Below, one piece after another: positions 8,884-17,108 of a DNA stretch of 64,000 nucleotides. Positions within the stretch are counted from its first letter, which is position 1. Every line of letters begins with the position of its first letter. This stretch comes from Nitrospira lenta. GTDB lineage: Bacteria > Nitrospirota > Nitrospiria > Nitrospirales > Nitrospiraceae. The position numbers and the translations under genes are program-made. Where the stretch lies: positions 434,001-498,000 of the forward strand of contig NZ_OUNR01000012.1 in the NCBI RefSeq assembly GCF_900403705.1, given 5' to 3'. The notes beneath the pieces were generated by a model. It was not told where the DNA came from. It saw only the letters and a program-made list of their open reading frames with translations, and did no database searches.

Positions 8884-9723
8884 ATGAGTGAGAAGGGGTT
8901 GTCAGGCATTACCGTCGCCGCATTTGAAAGCCGGATGGCCGTGGAAATGACCCGGCTCATTGAACGATACGGGGGCCGCCCATCGGTGGCCCCCGCCCTC
9001 CGTGAACTTCCTATTCAAGATAATCCCACTGCCCTGCGATTTGGAGTTCGGCTCATCGAAGGCCAGGTCGATGTGCTGGTGCTCATGACCGGCGTCGGGA
9101 CGACGGCGTTATTCGACATTCTCAAAGCCCGCCATCCCATGTCGTCCATCATGGTCGGGGTCAAACAAACGGCCGTTGTTGCGCGCGGACCGAAGCCGGT
9201 GGCGGCGTTGAAAGCGCTGGGGATCACGCCCGCACTCGTTGTTCCAGAGCCCAATACGTGGGTCGATGTCGTGTCGACGCTCGATGAATATCGCCCGGTC
9301 AAAGGGCTGCGTGTGGCGGTGCAGGAATATGGCAGTTCCAATCCTGACTTTCTGGAGGCGTTGAGAGTCCGCGGCGCCGATGTGTTTCCCGTCCCGGTCT
9401 ACAAGTGGGGACTTCCGGAAGATCTGACTCCGCTCAGGCTGGTCTTGGCAGACGTGGTTGCCGGCGATATCTCCGTGATGCTGATCACGAATGCGGCGCA
9501 GATCGATCAGGTGATGCAGCTGCTTGAACAGGAGGGCAAAGTCCCTCTGTTTAGAGAAGCTTGTAAGGGGATCGTCATCGCCTCCATCGGTCCGACCGCC
9601 AGCGAACGGCTTCGGCACTACGACCTTCCTGTGGACTTTGAGCCGTCGCATGGAAAGATGGGTGTGTTGGTGAAGGAATTATCTGAACAGATTGCTCCGC
9701 TGCTCGCCGCTAAGCATCGCTAA
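8884..9723 (+). CDS. hemD: uroporphyrinogen-III synthase
   Basis: A 279-residue cytosolic protein with the two-lobe HemD pattern. It begins LSGITVAAFESRMAVEMTRL, has VLVLMTGVGTTALFDIL at the end of the first lobe, then LRVAVQEYGSSNPDFLEAL, and closes with IVIASIGPTASERLRHYDLP in the second lobe. The enzyme cyclises hydroxymethylbilane and inverts ring D to give uroporphyrinogen III, the branch point for haem, siroheme and cobalamin. Sequence identity across this family is always low, so the call rests on motif order. The ATG at 8884 is preferred over an in-frame start within the preceding gene. No other haem gene is adjacent. Confidence 0.8.
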   Translation: MSEKGLSGITVAAFESRMAVEMTRLIERYGGRPSVAPALRELPIQDNPTALRFGVRLIEGQVDVLVLMTGVGTTALFDILKARHPMSSIMVGVKQTAVVARGPKPVAALKALGITPALVVPEPNTWVDVVSTLDEYRPVKGLRVAVQEYGSSNPDFLEALRVRGADVFPVPVYKWGLPEDLTPLRLVLADVVAGDISVMLITNAAQIDQVMQLLEQEGKVPLFREACKGIVIASIGPTASERLRHYDLPVDFEPSHGKMGVLVKELSEQIAPLLAAKHR

Positions 9724-9909
9724 TCGCCTCGTCGATCCTCATCCAGGTCATTCTCCCTCTCGTTCAAACCTGTGCACCGGATGGATAGATCGCTTCGTGC
9801 GGTCTTTTGCAATCGCCATCTTTCGCGGGGTTCTGCCCGGCACTTTTCTTGCGGATCTCCGCGGAATTCGGTTTTCACACAGAGGGTGTTCTATGAAAAG
9901 GGGGATGCG

Positions 9910-10776
9910 ATGGCAACAGCGTTTGACCTGGACAAACAGACGGCTTCGTACGTGTGGCAGCTGGAGGAACAACGCAAACTCGAAAAGACGTTGCTGGTTG
10001 AGCGGGTTCGTGGAACGAAAGAGGGCGCCGAATCGGTGTTCAACGATATCAAGACTCGCGTGGCGGTGCTCGAAAGGCTGAATGGAACCGCCGGCGCCGC
10101 CTGCATTGCGCCGATCGGCTGGAGTAAGCTTATTTTTACCGGTGCGGACAGTGTGTCGGCGCCCAATACGATCGGGTTCGGTGGCCGCGATGAAACGCTC
10201 CGTAAACTGGACCAGATTCGTTCTTTCGAAGACTTCACGTATCTGCGCCTGAGTGCGAATCCTCACTATGTGGAGCATGGGATGCCGAACAAATCAGCCC
10301 ATGCGCGGGTCGGGGCCAATGCCTCAATGTGGGACACGCTGGGCTATGTGCATGTTGGGTATGTCACGCAGCTGGGGGTTCCGGCCTCGTTGGAACCGAC
10401 GACCGTTTCGATCATGTCGCGGCTGAATACGCTCTTTAATTGGGTCGAAGCTAATGCCGTGGGTGACGAATGGTATGCCCATGTCTCGGCCACGGCCCGG
10501 CTCTGGGTGACCTACGACGGTGAGTTTCGTCAAGCGCCGCCGGCGGTATTCGTGAACGTCCTGGCGGCACCATCGCAAATGCGGACCCATCACGACATTC
10601 CATCACCGGCGCCGAGCGCGGCGTTGACGATGCAAGTGTCGGCGTCGGCCGGCAGCGGCACGACGATCAGCGTGTATGAAAGCATCGAGCTGGTCGCGAT
10701 GACCCCGAATGGCCACGCCTATTTGGACGGCATCTTTTCGTGGGAGCCCCTGGCGGTGCAACTGAGAGAGGGTTAG
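9910..10776 (+). CDS. hypothetical protein, 288 residues
   Basis: No family recognised. The start ATG follows AAAAGGGGG, and the frame upstream of it is poor. Residues 1-50 are charged and helical (a QLEEQRKLEKTLLVER stretch). The rest is rich in beta-prone segments, with repeated W/Y/H residues and an alanine-proline-rich linker near residue 220. There is no signal peptide or membrane segment, so it is probably cytosolic. Its stop overlaps the stop of the convergent gene 10773-12050 by a few bases. The late region (LTMQVSASAGSGTTISVYES) has the alternation of a beta-sandwich, but this is only a structural guess. Confidence 0.55.
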   Translation: MATAFDLDKQTASYVWQLEEQRKLEKTLLVERVRGTKEGAESVFNDIKTRVAVLERLNGTAGAACIAPIGWSKLIFTGADSVSAPNTIGFGGRDETLRKLDQIRSFEDFTYLRLSANPHYVEHGMPNKSAHARVGANASMWDTLGYVHVGYVTQLGVPASLEPTTVSIMSRLNTLFNWVEANAVGDEWYAHVSATARLWVTYDGEFRQAPPAVFVNVLAAPSQMRTHHDIPSPAPSAALTMQVSASAGSGTTISVYESIELVAMTPNGHAYLDGIFSWEPLAVQLREG

Positions 10777-12050
10777 CGCCCGGCGTCTTTGTAGAGGGAT
10801 CGAAGGATCTCGGACGTGTTGAAGAGCATGGCGTTTAATCGCGTGTAGGCGGCGTGACCGTAGTAGTGCTCTTGGACATTCGTGGAGTTCGTGCAGTCTT
10901 TGTAGTCGACCAGCAGGCAACTACCTTCGCTGGGGAACCGTACGGCGCGGCGGGCGCACTCCAACCAGCGTTCGAACCCATCGTAGGGCTCGACCATTTC
11001 CCATATAGTTTTGTTGACGGTTTTTGCTGCTTCCGTCGCCGGGACGGCATCGCTTCCTGCGACGGCCAACTGCTGGACATAGTCTCCGCCCCAGGCGATG
11101 GGCATTTCCATCGTGACTTGGGGCAGTTCCATTTTGGAAAGCCAGGTCTTGCCATCCGTTCTGAGATTCCGGTGATTGACGATGTGCAACAGGCGCCCCA
11201 TTCCTGAGAGGTCCCATCCGTATCGTACCGGGGTGCCCATGGTGACGACATCGAGGGTGGCGCCGTTCAGCAAGGAATGGTCAGCGAGGAGGGGTTCGAT
11301 GCGTCGAGCGGTGGCGGCCAGGTCGGCTTGGTTGTATTGATCGGCAAAGGCGGTTAGTAAGCCCAGGAGCTTCGGCCGTTTCGTAATAGGGCTTGGGCAG
11401 AGCAGATTTGAGGCCAGGGCAAGCACTAACCCCGCCTGTCCGTGGGCCTGCACGAGGATCCGGTCTTCCTTGCCCAGTTTCTGCGTCTCGCAGAGGGTGT
11501 GTAGTTCATGGAGTAAGCGGACAGCGGCTGCCGCACGGCCTAGATGGTGATGTTCTGAGGCCCAGAGTAGGCGCTGGCAGGCGATCGGTTGAGGGAGGCG
11601 CTTGTTGATGGCTTGCTGAAAGAGCGCCACGTAGGCATTGGTGAAGTTGCCGGCCTCGCCGACTTGTCCATCAACGATCTTTCCGGTCGCCGCATCGTTC
11701 AAAAACGGAGGCTTGAGCCCTCCCGAGAGGATCGGGATTCCGTTTCCTCCTTCCCGCATGGCTGAAAGCAGGGCATCGACACCCGAGACGCCGCGCGAAT
11801 AGCCGCGTTTCAACCCGCCGACTTCGTCCAGCCGTTGCATGCCGAACACATCGCTGCCGTGGATCGAGCCATGGAGAAACACGATGGCGCGAACGCGCGC
11901 TTGTGAGAGCGCCGTGCCGTAGTCGGCCATGCTCTCGAACCAGGCTGGAGATTCAGGTAGCGCGCCGCCGGTCAGTTCGGTGGCCGTCAATCGTTCGCCG
12001 GGGCTCTTTCGCGAGAGCTCGTCGTGCTGGAAGTTATTCTCGTTCGGCAT
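10773..12050 (-). CDS. hypothetical protein with degenerate alpha/beta-hydrolase features
   Basis: A 425-residue protein without signal peptide. It contains AIVFLHGSIHG near residue 55, which looks like the oxyanion-hole strand of lipase/alpha-beta hydrolases. ILVQAHGQAGLVLALAS follows near residue 198, where a G-x-S-x-G elbow would be expected. The serine position there is glycine, so a hydrolase active site is not evident. The middle has helical segments rich in Leu/Ala and the C-terminus has clustered Cys, Tyr and His. No ribosome binding site is obvious before the ATG. It is convergent with the unknown gene at 9910. The function is unknown; the hydrolase resemblance is weak. Confidence 0.5.
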   Translation of the reverse strand: MPNENNFQHDELSRKSPGERLTATELTGGALPESPAWFESMADYGTALSQARVRAIVFLHGSIHGSDVFGMQRLDEVGGLKRGYSRGVSGVDALLSAMREGGNGIPILSGGLKPPFLNDAATGKIVDGQVGEAGNFTNAYVALFQQAINKRLPQPIACQRLLWASEHHHLGRAAAAVRLLHELHTLCETQKLGKEDRILVQAHGQAGLVLALASNLLCPSPITKRPKLLGLLTAFADQYNQADLAATARRIEPLLADHSLLNGATLDVVTMGTPVRYGWDLSGMGRLLHIVNHRNLRTDGKTWLSKMELPQVTMEMPIAWGGDYVQQLAVAGSDAVPATEAAKTVNKTIWEMVEPYDGFERWLECARRAVRFPSEGSCLLVDYKDCTNSTNVQEHYYGHAAYTRLNAMLFNTSEILRSLYKDAGR

Positions 12051-12101
12051 GGGAAGAGGTATCTACCGCAAGTGGAAGCGGAAGTGCAACGAGGTTCGCA
12101 T

Positions 12102-12668
12102 TTATTGGGATGCGGGAGGGACTGAATCGAGGTCTGGCGCGTGCCTCGGCTGAAGAGGACTCTTGAGCATCACGGCGGTGGCCGTACAGATTTTATGCTC
12201 TTCGTCGATCTGGCGATCGATGATCTTCACCCCCAGCAGGTATTCTTGGACCAGCTCCTCACGGGTCAGCTCAATATCCTGTTCGGGCTCCCGGCCTGTC
12301 CGCTCTCGGACACGGTCGACCATGTGCTCCTTCACCATCACACGGATTTGTTTCGCCAAGTCGGTCCGTGCCGAGAGTTCCGAGACGCGCTGACAGATGA
12401 TCTTGCCCTTCGCTAAATCACCGTGGCCTTTGCCGACCCAATAGCGATCTGAGGAATAGGAGTCAGGATTGTTTTCAGCGAGCGAGTGGATTTCCCTGGC
12501 TGATTGAGCCGGTCTCTGTGGCTCTTGGTGCCGCTTGAGTTGATCGAATGATCGCTCTGCGCGAGTGTTGACCTCGTTCGGCTCGGCCGCCGTGCTAGGA
12601 AGAGGGAGGAGAAGTGCCGTGCTCCCAAAGCTCAGTCCGATCAGGATGTTTCCGATTGTACGCATCAT
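12102..12668 (-). CDS. secreted protein with LPP20-like domain
   Basis: A 188-residue protein. The N-terminal hydrophobic segment (MMRTIGNILIGLSFGSTALL) ending at PSTAAEP is a signal peptide. After a polar linker, YWVGKGHGDLAKGKIICQRV and SARTDLAKQIRVMVKEHM resemble LPP20-type lipoprotein domains. In these an alanine/arginine-rich helix follows a short strand with G-x-G. No lipobox cysteine is seen, so it is probably soluble in the periplasm. It starts 3 bases after the stop of the 419-residue secreted protein, so the pair is likely one transcript. Family function is not well defined; some members are associated with outer-membrane or flagellar structures. Confidence 0.55.
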   Translation of the reverse strand: MMRTIGNILIGLSFGSTALLLPLPSTAAEPNEVNTRAERSFDQLKRHQEPQRPAQSAREIHSLAENNPDSYSSDRYWVGKGHGDLAKGKIICQRVSELSARTDLAKQIRVMVKEHMVDRVRERTGREPEQDIELTREELVQEYLLGVKIIDRQIDEEHKICTATAVMLKSPLQPRHAPDLDSVPPASQ

Positions 12669-12671
12669 GGA

Positions 12672-13931
12672 TTACTTTCCTCGTGCCCCATGTCCCCCTC
12701 CTCCACCCCCGTGGTGTCCTCCCCCACCTCCCCCAGAGGCGCGCGGCGGCGCAACCTGGTAGGGGACCCGCGGGACTTGAAGAGATGTGGGCGGATGGAT
12801 CTGGTTGATGGTCGGGGGAAGGTGTCGGCCGATGGGGGGCTGACTGCCGGAATTGAGACCAGGCGCTTGGCTGAAATTGCCATTCTGCCGCAGGAATTGT
12901 TGCATACGCGTGGCTGCGTGCGGCGGGAGCTGTTGGTTTGCCGAGGGCGCCAGGAACGGATTGAGTTGGTGTACGTCAGTCAAGTTGTGGGATCCTGGCT
13001 GGTTGCTGATTGGCGGTGCGGTTGGGGTGGCATGGGTGATTTCATTCAGGGTGCGCGGCACGCCCGGAGATCCGGGGCCGGGAACAATCTGATGAGTCGG
13101 CATATGGGACGGAGCATTGCCGGGCGTCGGCGGAATCGGTGGTTGAGGCGGCGTCGGTGGCTGTCTGGTCGTGATGACTTGTTGGGCGACGGCTACGTGA
13201 GGGCTGTTTGGATAGAGGCCCCGGGCGACATTTAAAAGCGCATGCGTCTGCGCCAGGCCGATCCAGGGGTAGGGATAGACGGCCGGCGAGACAATCACCC
13301 AGTCGGTCCAGGCCTGCGAGACCATCGCATTCGACTGAACGCGATTGAGAATTTCTTGCCGTTGTTGAAATGCTTGTTGCGTTTGATCGGGTGTTGAAGC
13401 ATTTGCCAGGGCCAGGTTCGCGGCCTCGAGTTCCTGCTGGAGCTGTTCGTTTTCTTGTTTCAATGCCGCCAGCTGGACCCGCGCGTCTTCGTTCTCGCGG
13501 AGCGCGGCAATCGCATGACCGACTTCTTCGGTATCGACTTGGGCGACTAGATCGACCTTGACGACAATGGCGTCCCCGTCAATCGTCGTATTGGTTTGCT
13601 GATCCAGGACGAGGACGAGGCCAGCGGTATAGGTCCGGATCTCATCCTTGGTGACATCCATGCCGTCTACGACCGTGATGCTTTCGAGATAGGTCGCTAC
13701 CTGTTCGAGCGCGGTTCGTTTGGCCGATTCCGTGGCCATTCGGATCGCGTCCTCGCGGGTGTCGCGGTCTCCCATCCGATACTCACCCTGAGCCGTGACC
13801 ACGCGGATTTCAGCTTGTGCAGGGAGTGCCATCGAGAGCTGGGTTGCGATGAGGAGTAGTGCGGACAGTACGATGTGAGGACGCTGCTGCGAGACCGGGG
13901 GGATGGCTTGTTGTCCTGACTGAGCCGGCAT
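12672..13931 (-). CDS. secreted coiled-coil protein with FlgT/LPP20-like N-terminal domain and Gly/His-rich tail
   Basis: A 419-residue exported protein; the signal peptide ends near ALPAQA. The first domain (VVTAQGEYRMGDRDTREDA, then MATESAKRTALEQVATYLES) matches the N-terminal fold seen in FlgT-type and LPP20-type proteins. A coiled coil follows (LAALKQENEQLQQELEAAN), then a proline-rich region with PPTPPQPPIPPTP. The tail is made of glycine runs with histidines (HHGGGGGGHG). The start ATG is preceded by GGAGAGG; an upstream in-frame ATG is less likely. It is co-oriented with, and just upstream of, the LPP20-like gene. The His-rich tail could bind metal, but this is inference. Confidence 0.6.
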   Translation of the reverse strand: MPAQSGQQAIPPVSQQRPHIVLSALLLIATQLSMALPAQAEIRVVTAQGEYRMGDRDTREDAIRMATESAKRTALEQVATYLESITVVDGMDVTKDEIRTYTAGLVLVLDQQTNTTIDGDAIVVKVDLVAQVDTEEVGHAIAALRENEDARVQLAALKQENEQLQQELEAANLALANASTPDQTQQAFQQRQEILNRVQSNAMVSQAWTDWVIVSPAVYPYPWIGLAQTHALLNVARGLYPNSPHVAVAQQVITTRQPPTPPQPPIPPTPGNAPSHMPTHQIVPGPGSPGVPRTLNEITHATPTAPPISNQPGSHNLTDVHQLNPFLAPSANQQLPPHAATRMQQFLRQNGNFSQAPGLNSGSQPPIGRHLPPTINQIHPPTSLQVPRVPYQVAPPRASGGGGGGHHGGGGGGHGARGK

Positions 13932-14131
13932 TGCCTTCACCCTCTCCATAAAAGAGGACTGACGCACCAGGCCCCCGTTAGCTGACGCAATTCTGGCGGA
14001 CCGGACGAATTCAGCATAACACCGGGCAACCCGTTTCGCCAGGCGATCCGCGCCTTCTGCAGCCATCTTGCCTTCCAGAAAATTCGCGTGCTAAGGTACG
14101 CATCCCCTTACTGGGTGAAAGGAAACGACGT

Positions 14132-15160
14132 ATGTCTATGAACCGTTTATCTCGCTATTTGCTTACGGTCGTTGTCGGTCTCTCTATGCTGGGGCTTGAG
14201 ATCTTGGGAGGGGCCGGAGGCGCCTATGCCTCGTCGACACCTCAAGCGAGGGAGCCGGTCCAGGGGGATTCTGAGCATGTCATTTTGTTTGTTCTTGAGG
14301 GATTTGGCCAGGATTCGCTCAAGGGCGGTGCGATGCCGGTTATTAGTAAACTGGTGAAAGACGGCGCGGTCACCTGGTCCGCCACAGGGGTCAATCCGGC
14401 CTTGCGGTTGCCGACGATGGCATCGATTGTGACCGGAATGCCGGTCGAAAAGCACGGCATCACCTGGAACGTATTCGAATTCAGCCGCGGCTATCCGCGC
14501 TCCCCCAGCATGTTCGACTACCTGGACTTAAGCGGCGGCCGCGACAGCGCCATTTTCTATATGGACGAGTCGCTCTACCAGCTGGCGAGGCCGGAGGTGT
14601 ACACCGACTATCAGTTATGCGGCGCATTGCGCCCTGAGTGCCGTTCCGAGAAGATCGTGTCCTATATTCGGCAGTACTTCCAGAAAGCCACGAGCGGCTC
14701 CGGCTATGGCCATGCGATTCTCTCGGTTCCCCATCTGTTGGTCGTGCATTTACCGGAAGCCGGCCGGGCCGGGGTGGCGCACGGGTGGAATTCCAAGGAG
14801 TACCGCCAGGCGTTGCAGGCAGTGGATAGTGCGATGAAGTCTGTGTTGGATGTCTTCAAAGAGCATGGCCTCTCCAACCGGACCACGGTGTTGGTCACGG
14901 CGCTCAGCGGCCCCGGGACGGATCTGAGCGGTGAAGCGGCTACTACGGCGGGTACTCCGATGGTGCCGTGGATTGCGTCAGGAGTAGGGATCAAGCATGG
15001 GCAGGTCATCCACCAGCCGGTCTCGATCATCGATACCGGAGCGACGGTCATGCGCATGCTCGGACTTGAGACCCATACGGAATGGGACAGCAAAGCGGTC
15101 GAAGAAATTTTTCAATCGGCGGCGGTCGCGCCGGTCGCGGCCTCGTCCAAGAAACAATAG
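14132..15160 (+). CDS. secreted alkaline-phosphatase-superfamily protein, likely lacking metal ligands
   Basis: A 342-residue protein with a signal peptide (cleavage near AYASS). The fold pattern is that of type I phosphodiesterase/alkaline-phosphatase enzymes: a first strand HVILFVLEGFG, a nucleophile segment LRLPTMASIVTGMPVEKHGI, and a late strand TTVLVTALSGPG. Thr95 sits at the usual nucleophile site. The first metal Asp is Glu56. The usual D-x-x-G-H is G-R-A-G-V (211-215), and the usual D-H-G is L-S-G (258-260). Catalysis by the normal two-metal mechanism therefore looks impossible. AAGGA precedes the start. It heads the cluster leading to five HEAT-repeat genes, so a binding or scaffold role is possible. 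Confidence 0.75.
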   Translation: MSMNRLSRYLLTVVVGLSMLGLEILGGAGGAYASSTPQAREPVQGDSEHVILFVLEGFGQDSLKGGAMPVISKLVKDGAVTWSATGVNPALRLPTMASIVTGMPVEKHGITWNVFEFSRGYPRSPSMFDYLDLSGGRDSAIFYMDESLYQLARPEVYTDYQLCGALRPECRSEKIVSYIRQYFQKATSGSGYGHAILSVPHLLVVHLPEAGRAGVAHGWNSKEYRQALQAVDSAMKSVLDVFKEHGLSNRTTVLVTALSGPGTDLSGEAATTAGTPMVPWIASGVGIKHGQVIHQPVSIIDTGATVMRMLGLETHTEWDSKAVEEIFQSAAVAPVAASSKKQ

Positions 15161-15167
15161 GGCGATT

Positions 15168-15623
15168 ATGAGGACACGATTTTCTCGTCAATGGGGTGTC
15201 GCCCTCGCAGGGGCGGCGATGTTCGGAGTGCTGGTGTGCGCCTGGCCGCTGAGTGGGCAAGCCGGCCCGCCGCCGGCTCATCTCAGGGAGCATCCCATCA
15301 CAATCGACGCAACGCAGTTGGTGCCGGCCTCGTGGTGGCAAGTCCCGGGCGCGACGCCATCCATCTATCACTCTGATCCGGATTCGCTGGATGCGCCGAA
15401 GACGTCCGAACGACGGGAATTGCAGCTCAAGCCGGGCAAATACAAATTCATCGCCTTCACGTTCGATTTCCCCTTCGCCGTGAATCTCTCCGGGATGGTG
15501 GAGTTTTCGAAGGCCCTGGATCAATGTGTCGAGGGCCGCGGCACTCAGACGCTGGTGATCAAGTGCAAACGGACGTATCCCCACGGGGGGCAGCGCGATC
15601 AGTATTACGAACAGAAGCCATAA
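15168..15623 (+). CDS. small secreted protein of unknown function
   Basis: A 151-residue protein. The ATG lies 7 bases after the stop of the phosphatase-like gene. An N-terminal signal peptide (RTRFSRQWGVALAGAAMFGV, then VCAWPLSGQA) is clear. The mature part has beta-prone stretches such as LQLKPGKYKFIAFTFDFPFA and two cysteines, CVEGRGTQTLVIKC, that could form a disulfide. No family recognised. Its position between a secreted phosphatase-like protein and cytosolic HEAT proteins suggests one transcript, but the following HEAT gene has no clear ribosome binding site and may depend on translational coupling. Confidence 0.6.
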   Translation: MRTRFSRQWGVALAGAAMFGVLVCAWPLSGQAGPPPAHLREHPITIDATQLVPASWWQVPGATPSIYHSDPDSLDAPKTSERRELQLKPGKYKFIAFTFDFPFAVNLSGMVEFSKALDQCVEGRGTQTLVIKCKRTYPHGGQRDQYYEQKP

Positions 15624-15628
15624 CTACT

Positions 15629-16993
15629 ATGACGCAATCTCTAGAAGATTTGTTGGAAGCGCTCGAAGATGTCGATGATGCGACGCGTGAGGAGGCGGCG
15701 AAAGCCCTGGCCGAACTCGGCGATCCCAAGACCATCGACCCTCTGGTGAGCGCCTGCGGTGACGATTTCTGGTCCGTGCGGGCCTATGCCGGGTGTGCCG
15801 TGGCAAAGATCGGCGGGCCGAAGGCGCTGGAGGCGCTGGTCGGTCTGTTCAACGATTCCATCATGGAAGTGCGCAATCAGGCTGTCGAGGCGACGGCGAA
15901 GATGGGCCCGACGGTTGTCGATCGCATGATCGCGGCGTTGAAAGATGAACGGTGGCGGGTTCGGGAACATGCGGCAAAGACCTGCGGAGAGATTCGTGAC
16001 GAGTCGGCGGTCGATGCTCTCATTGCCGTCTGTCGCGATCGCGATGGTGCGGTGAAGAGCGCTGCGGCTGAAGCCCTGGGGAAGATTCGCGACGCGAAGG
16101 CCGTTCCGGGGTTGATCAAGCTGTTCCGGGATTCATCAAAGATCGTACGTGAAACTGCCGGGACTGCACTCATCTGTATCGGGCAGGCGTCGGTCAACCC
16201 GCTGGTCGAGGCGCTGAAAGACAAGGATTTCGTCGTGCGGTGCCATGCAGCCCGGGCACTGGGCGGGATGACCACCGACTATCAAATCGGCCGGACGTGG
16301 GTTCGCGATGCCAATGTCGTCGATGCGTTGATTGCCACGTTGAAAGATCCGGATCGGGCCGTTCGTGAGGATGCCACGATTGCCTTAGGCATGATCGGCG
16401 ACTCGCGAGCCATCGATGCCCTGTTAGAAGCCATGAAAGACGGCGTCGTCAAGCGGCATGCGATTGCGTCCCTCGGCATGATCGGCGATCCGCGGGCCTT
16501 GCCGGCCGTCTTGGATGCCTTGAAGGGAAAGGGCATCAAGCAAGAGGGCACTCCGACGCCGGGTTGTATTGTGAGCGAAGATGCCTTCATCAAGGAAGCG
16601 GCGGCCACGGCCCTCGGGCAGTTCCGCGATCCCTCAGTCATTCCCGATCTCATTATGTTGTTGAAGGATGGCGTGTTGCGAGAAAAGGCCGCTCAAGCCC
16701 TCACCGTGATCGGGGACACGGCCATTGAACCGTTGATTGCGTTTCTCTATGACCCAAAGGCGTCCGAAGTGGAAGCCGAGGGCGAGCGGGTGCTGTCCTA
16801 TGCATCCGTTCGACTGACGGCCAAAGATGCGCTCCGGTTGATCGTCCTGGAAACATTGGAAACGCTGGGCTGGTCGCCTCCTGCGGAAGAAGTGCAGATC
16901 AGCTCCAGCAAGGCGGACAATCTCCGCGTCGATCGGCCGTTGGGCGATACCGGCCGGTTCGGGCCGTCAGGCGACGTCGCCAAGTCTAGCTAG
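15629..16993 (+). CDS. HEAT-repeat protein (PBS-lyase-like repeats), first of five
   Basis: A 454-residue protein built almost entirely of about 31-residue HEAT repeats. Each has the AVxALIxxLKDxDxxVRxxAAxALGxI pattern (for example VDALIATLKDPDRAVREDA). Such arrays form curved alpha-solenoids for protein binding. The phycobilisome-lyase type is common in bacteria without phycobilins. No signal peptide is present, so it is cytosolic. The ATG follows the preceding stop by 5 bases without a visible Shine-Dalgarno sequence. A region near residues 300-315 (GTPTPGCIVSEDAF) interrupts the repeats, and a non-repeat tail follows residue 420. Confidence 0.85.
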   Translation: MTQSLEDLLEALEDVDDATREEAAKALAELGDPKTIDPLVSACGDDFWSVRAYAGCAVAKIGGPKALEALVGLFNDSIMEVRNQAVEATAKMGPTVVDRMIAALKDERWRVREHAAKTCGEIRDESAVDALIAVCRDRDGAVKSAAAEALGKIRDAKAVPGLIKLFRDSSKIVRETAGTALICIGQASVNPLVEALKDKDFVVRCHAARALGGMTTDYQIGRTWVRDANVVDALIATLKDPDRAVREDATIALGMIGDSRAIDALLEAMKDGVVKRHAIASLGMIGDPRALPAVLDALKGKGIKQEGTPTPGCIVSEDAFIKEAAATALGQFRDPSVIPDLIMLLKDGVLREKAAQALTVIGDTAIEPLIAFLYDPKASEVEAEGERVLSYASVRLTAKDALRLIVLETLETLGWSPPAEEVQISSSKADNLRVDRPLGDTGRFGPSGDVAKSS

Positions 16994-17108
16994 TGCTTCG
17001 GGAACTGCGGTCGTCCTTCCTCCCTATCCTCGCCAGTGGCGTGCAGGTTCCGTTGACCCTATAAAAAACCGTGTGCTAGGGTTATCGGCTCGATTCAGGA
17101 GGTCCAGA

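Noticed and set aside
17053-17080. Promoter-like TTGACC with CTAGGG before the second HEAT gene
   Set aside because: The -10 match is poor, so it is not given as a feature.
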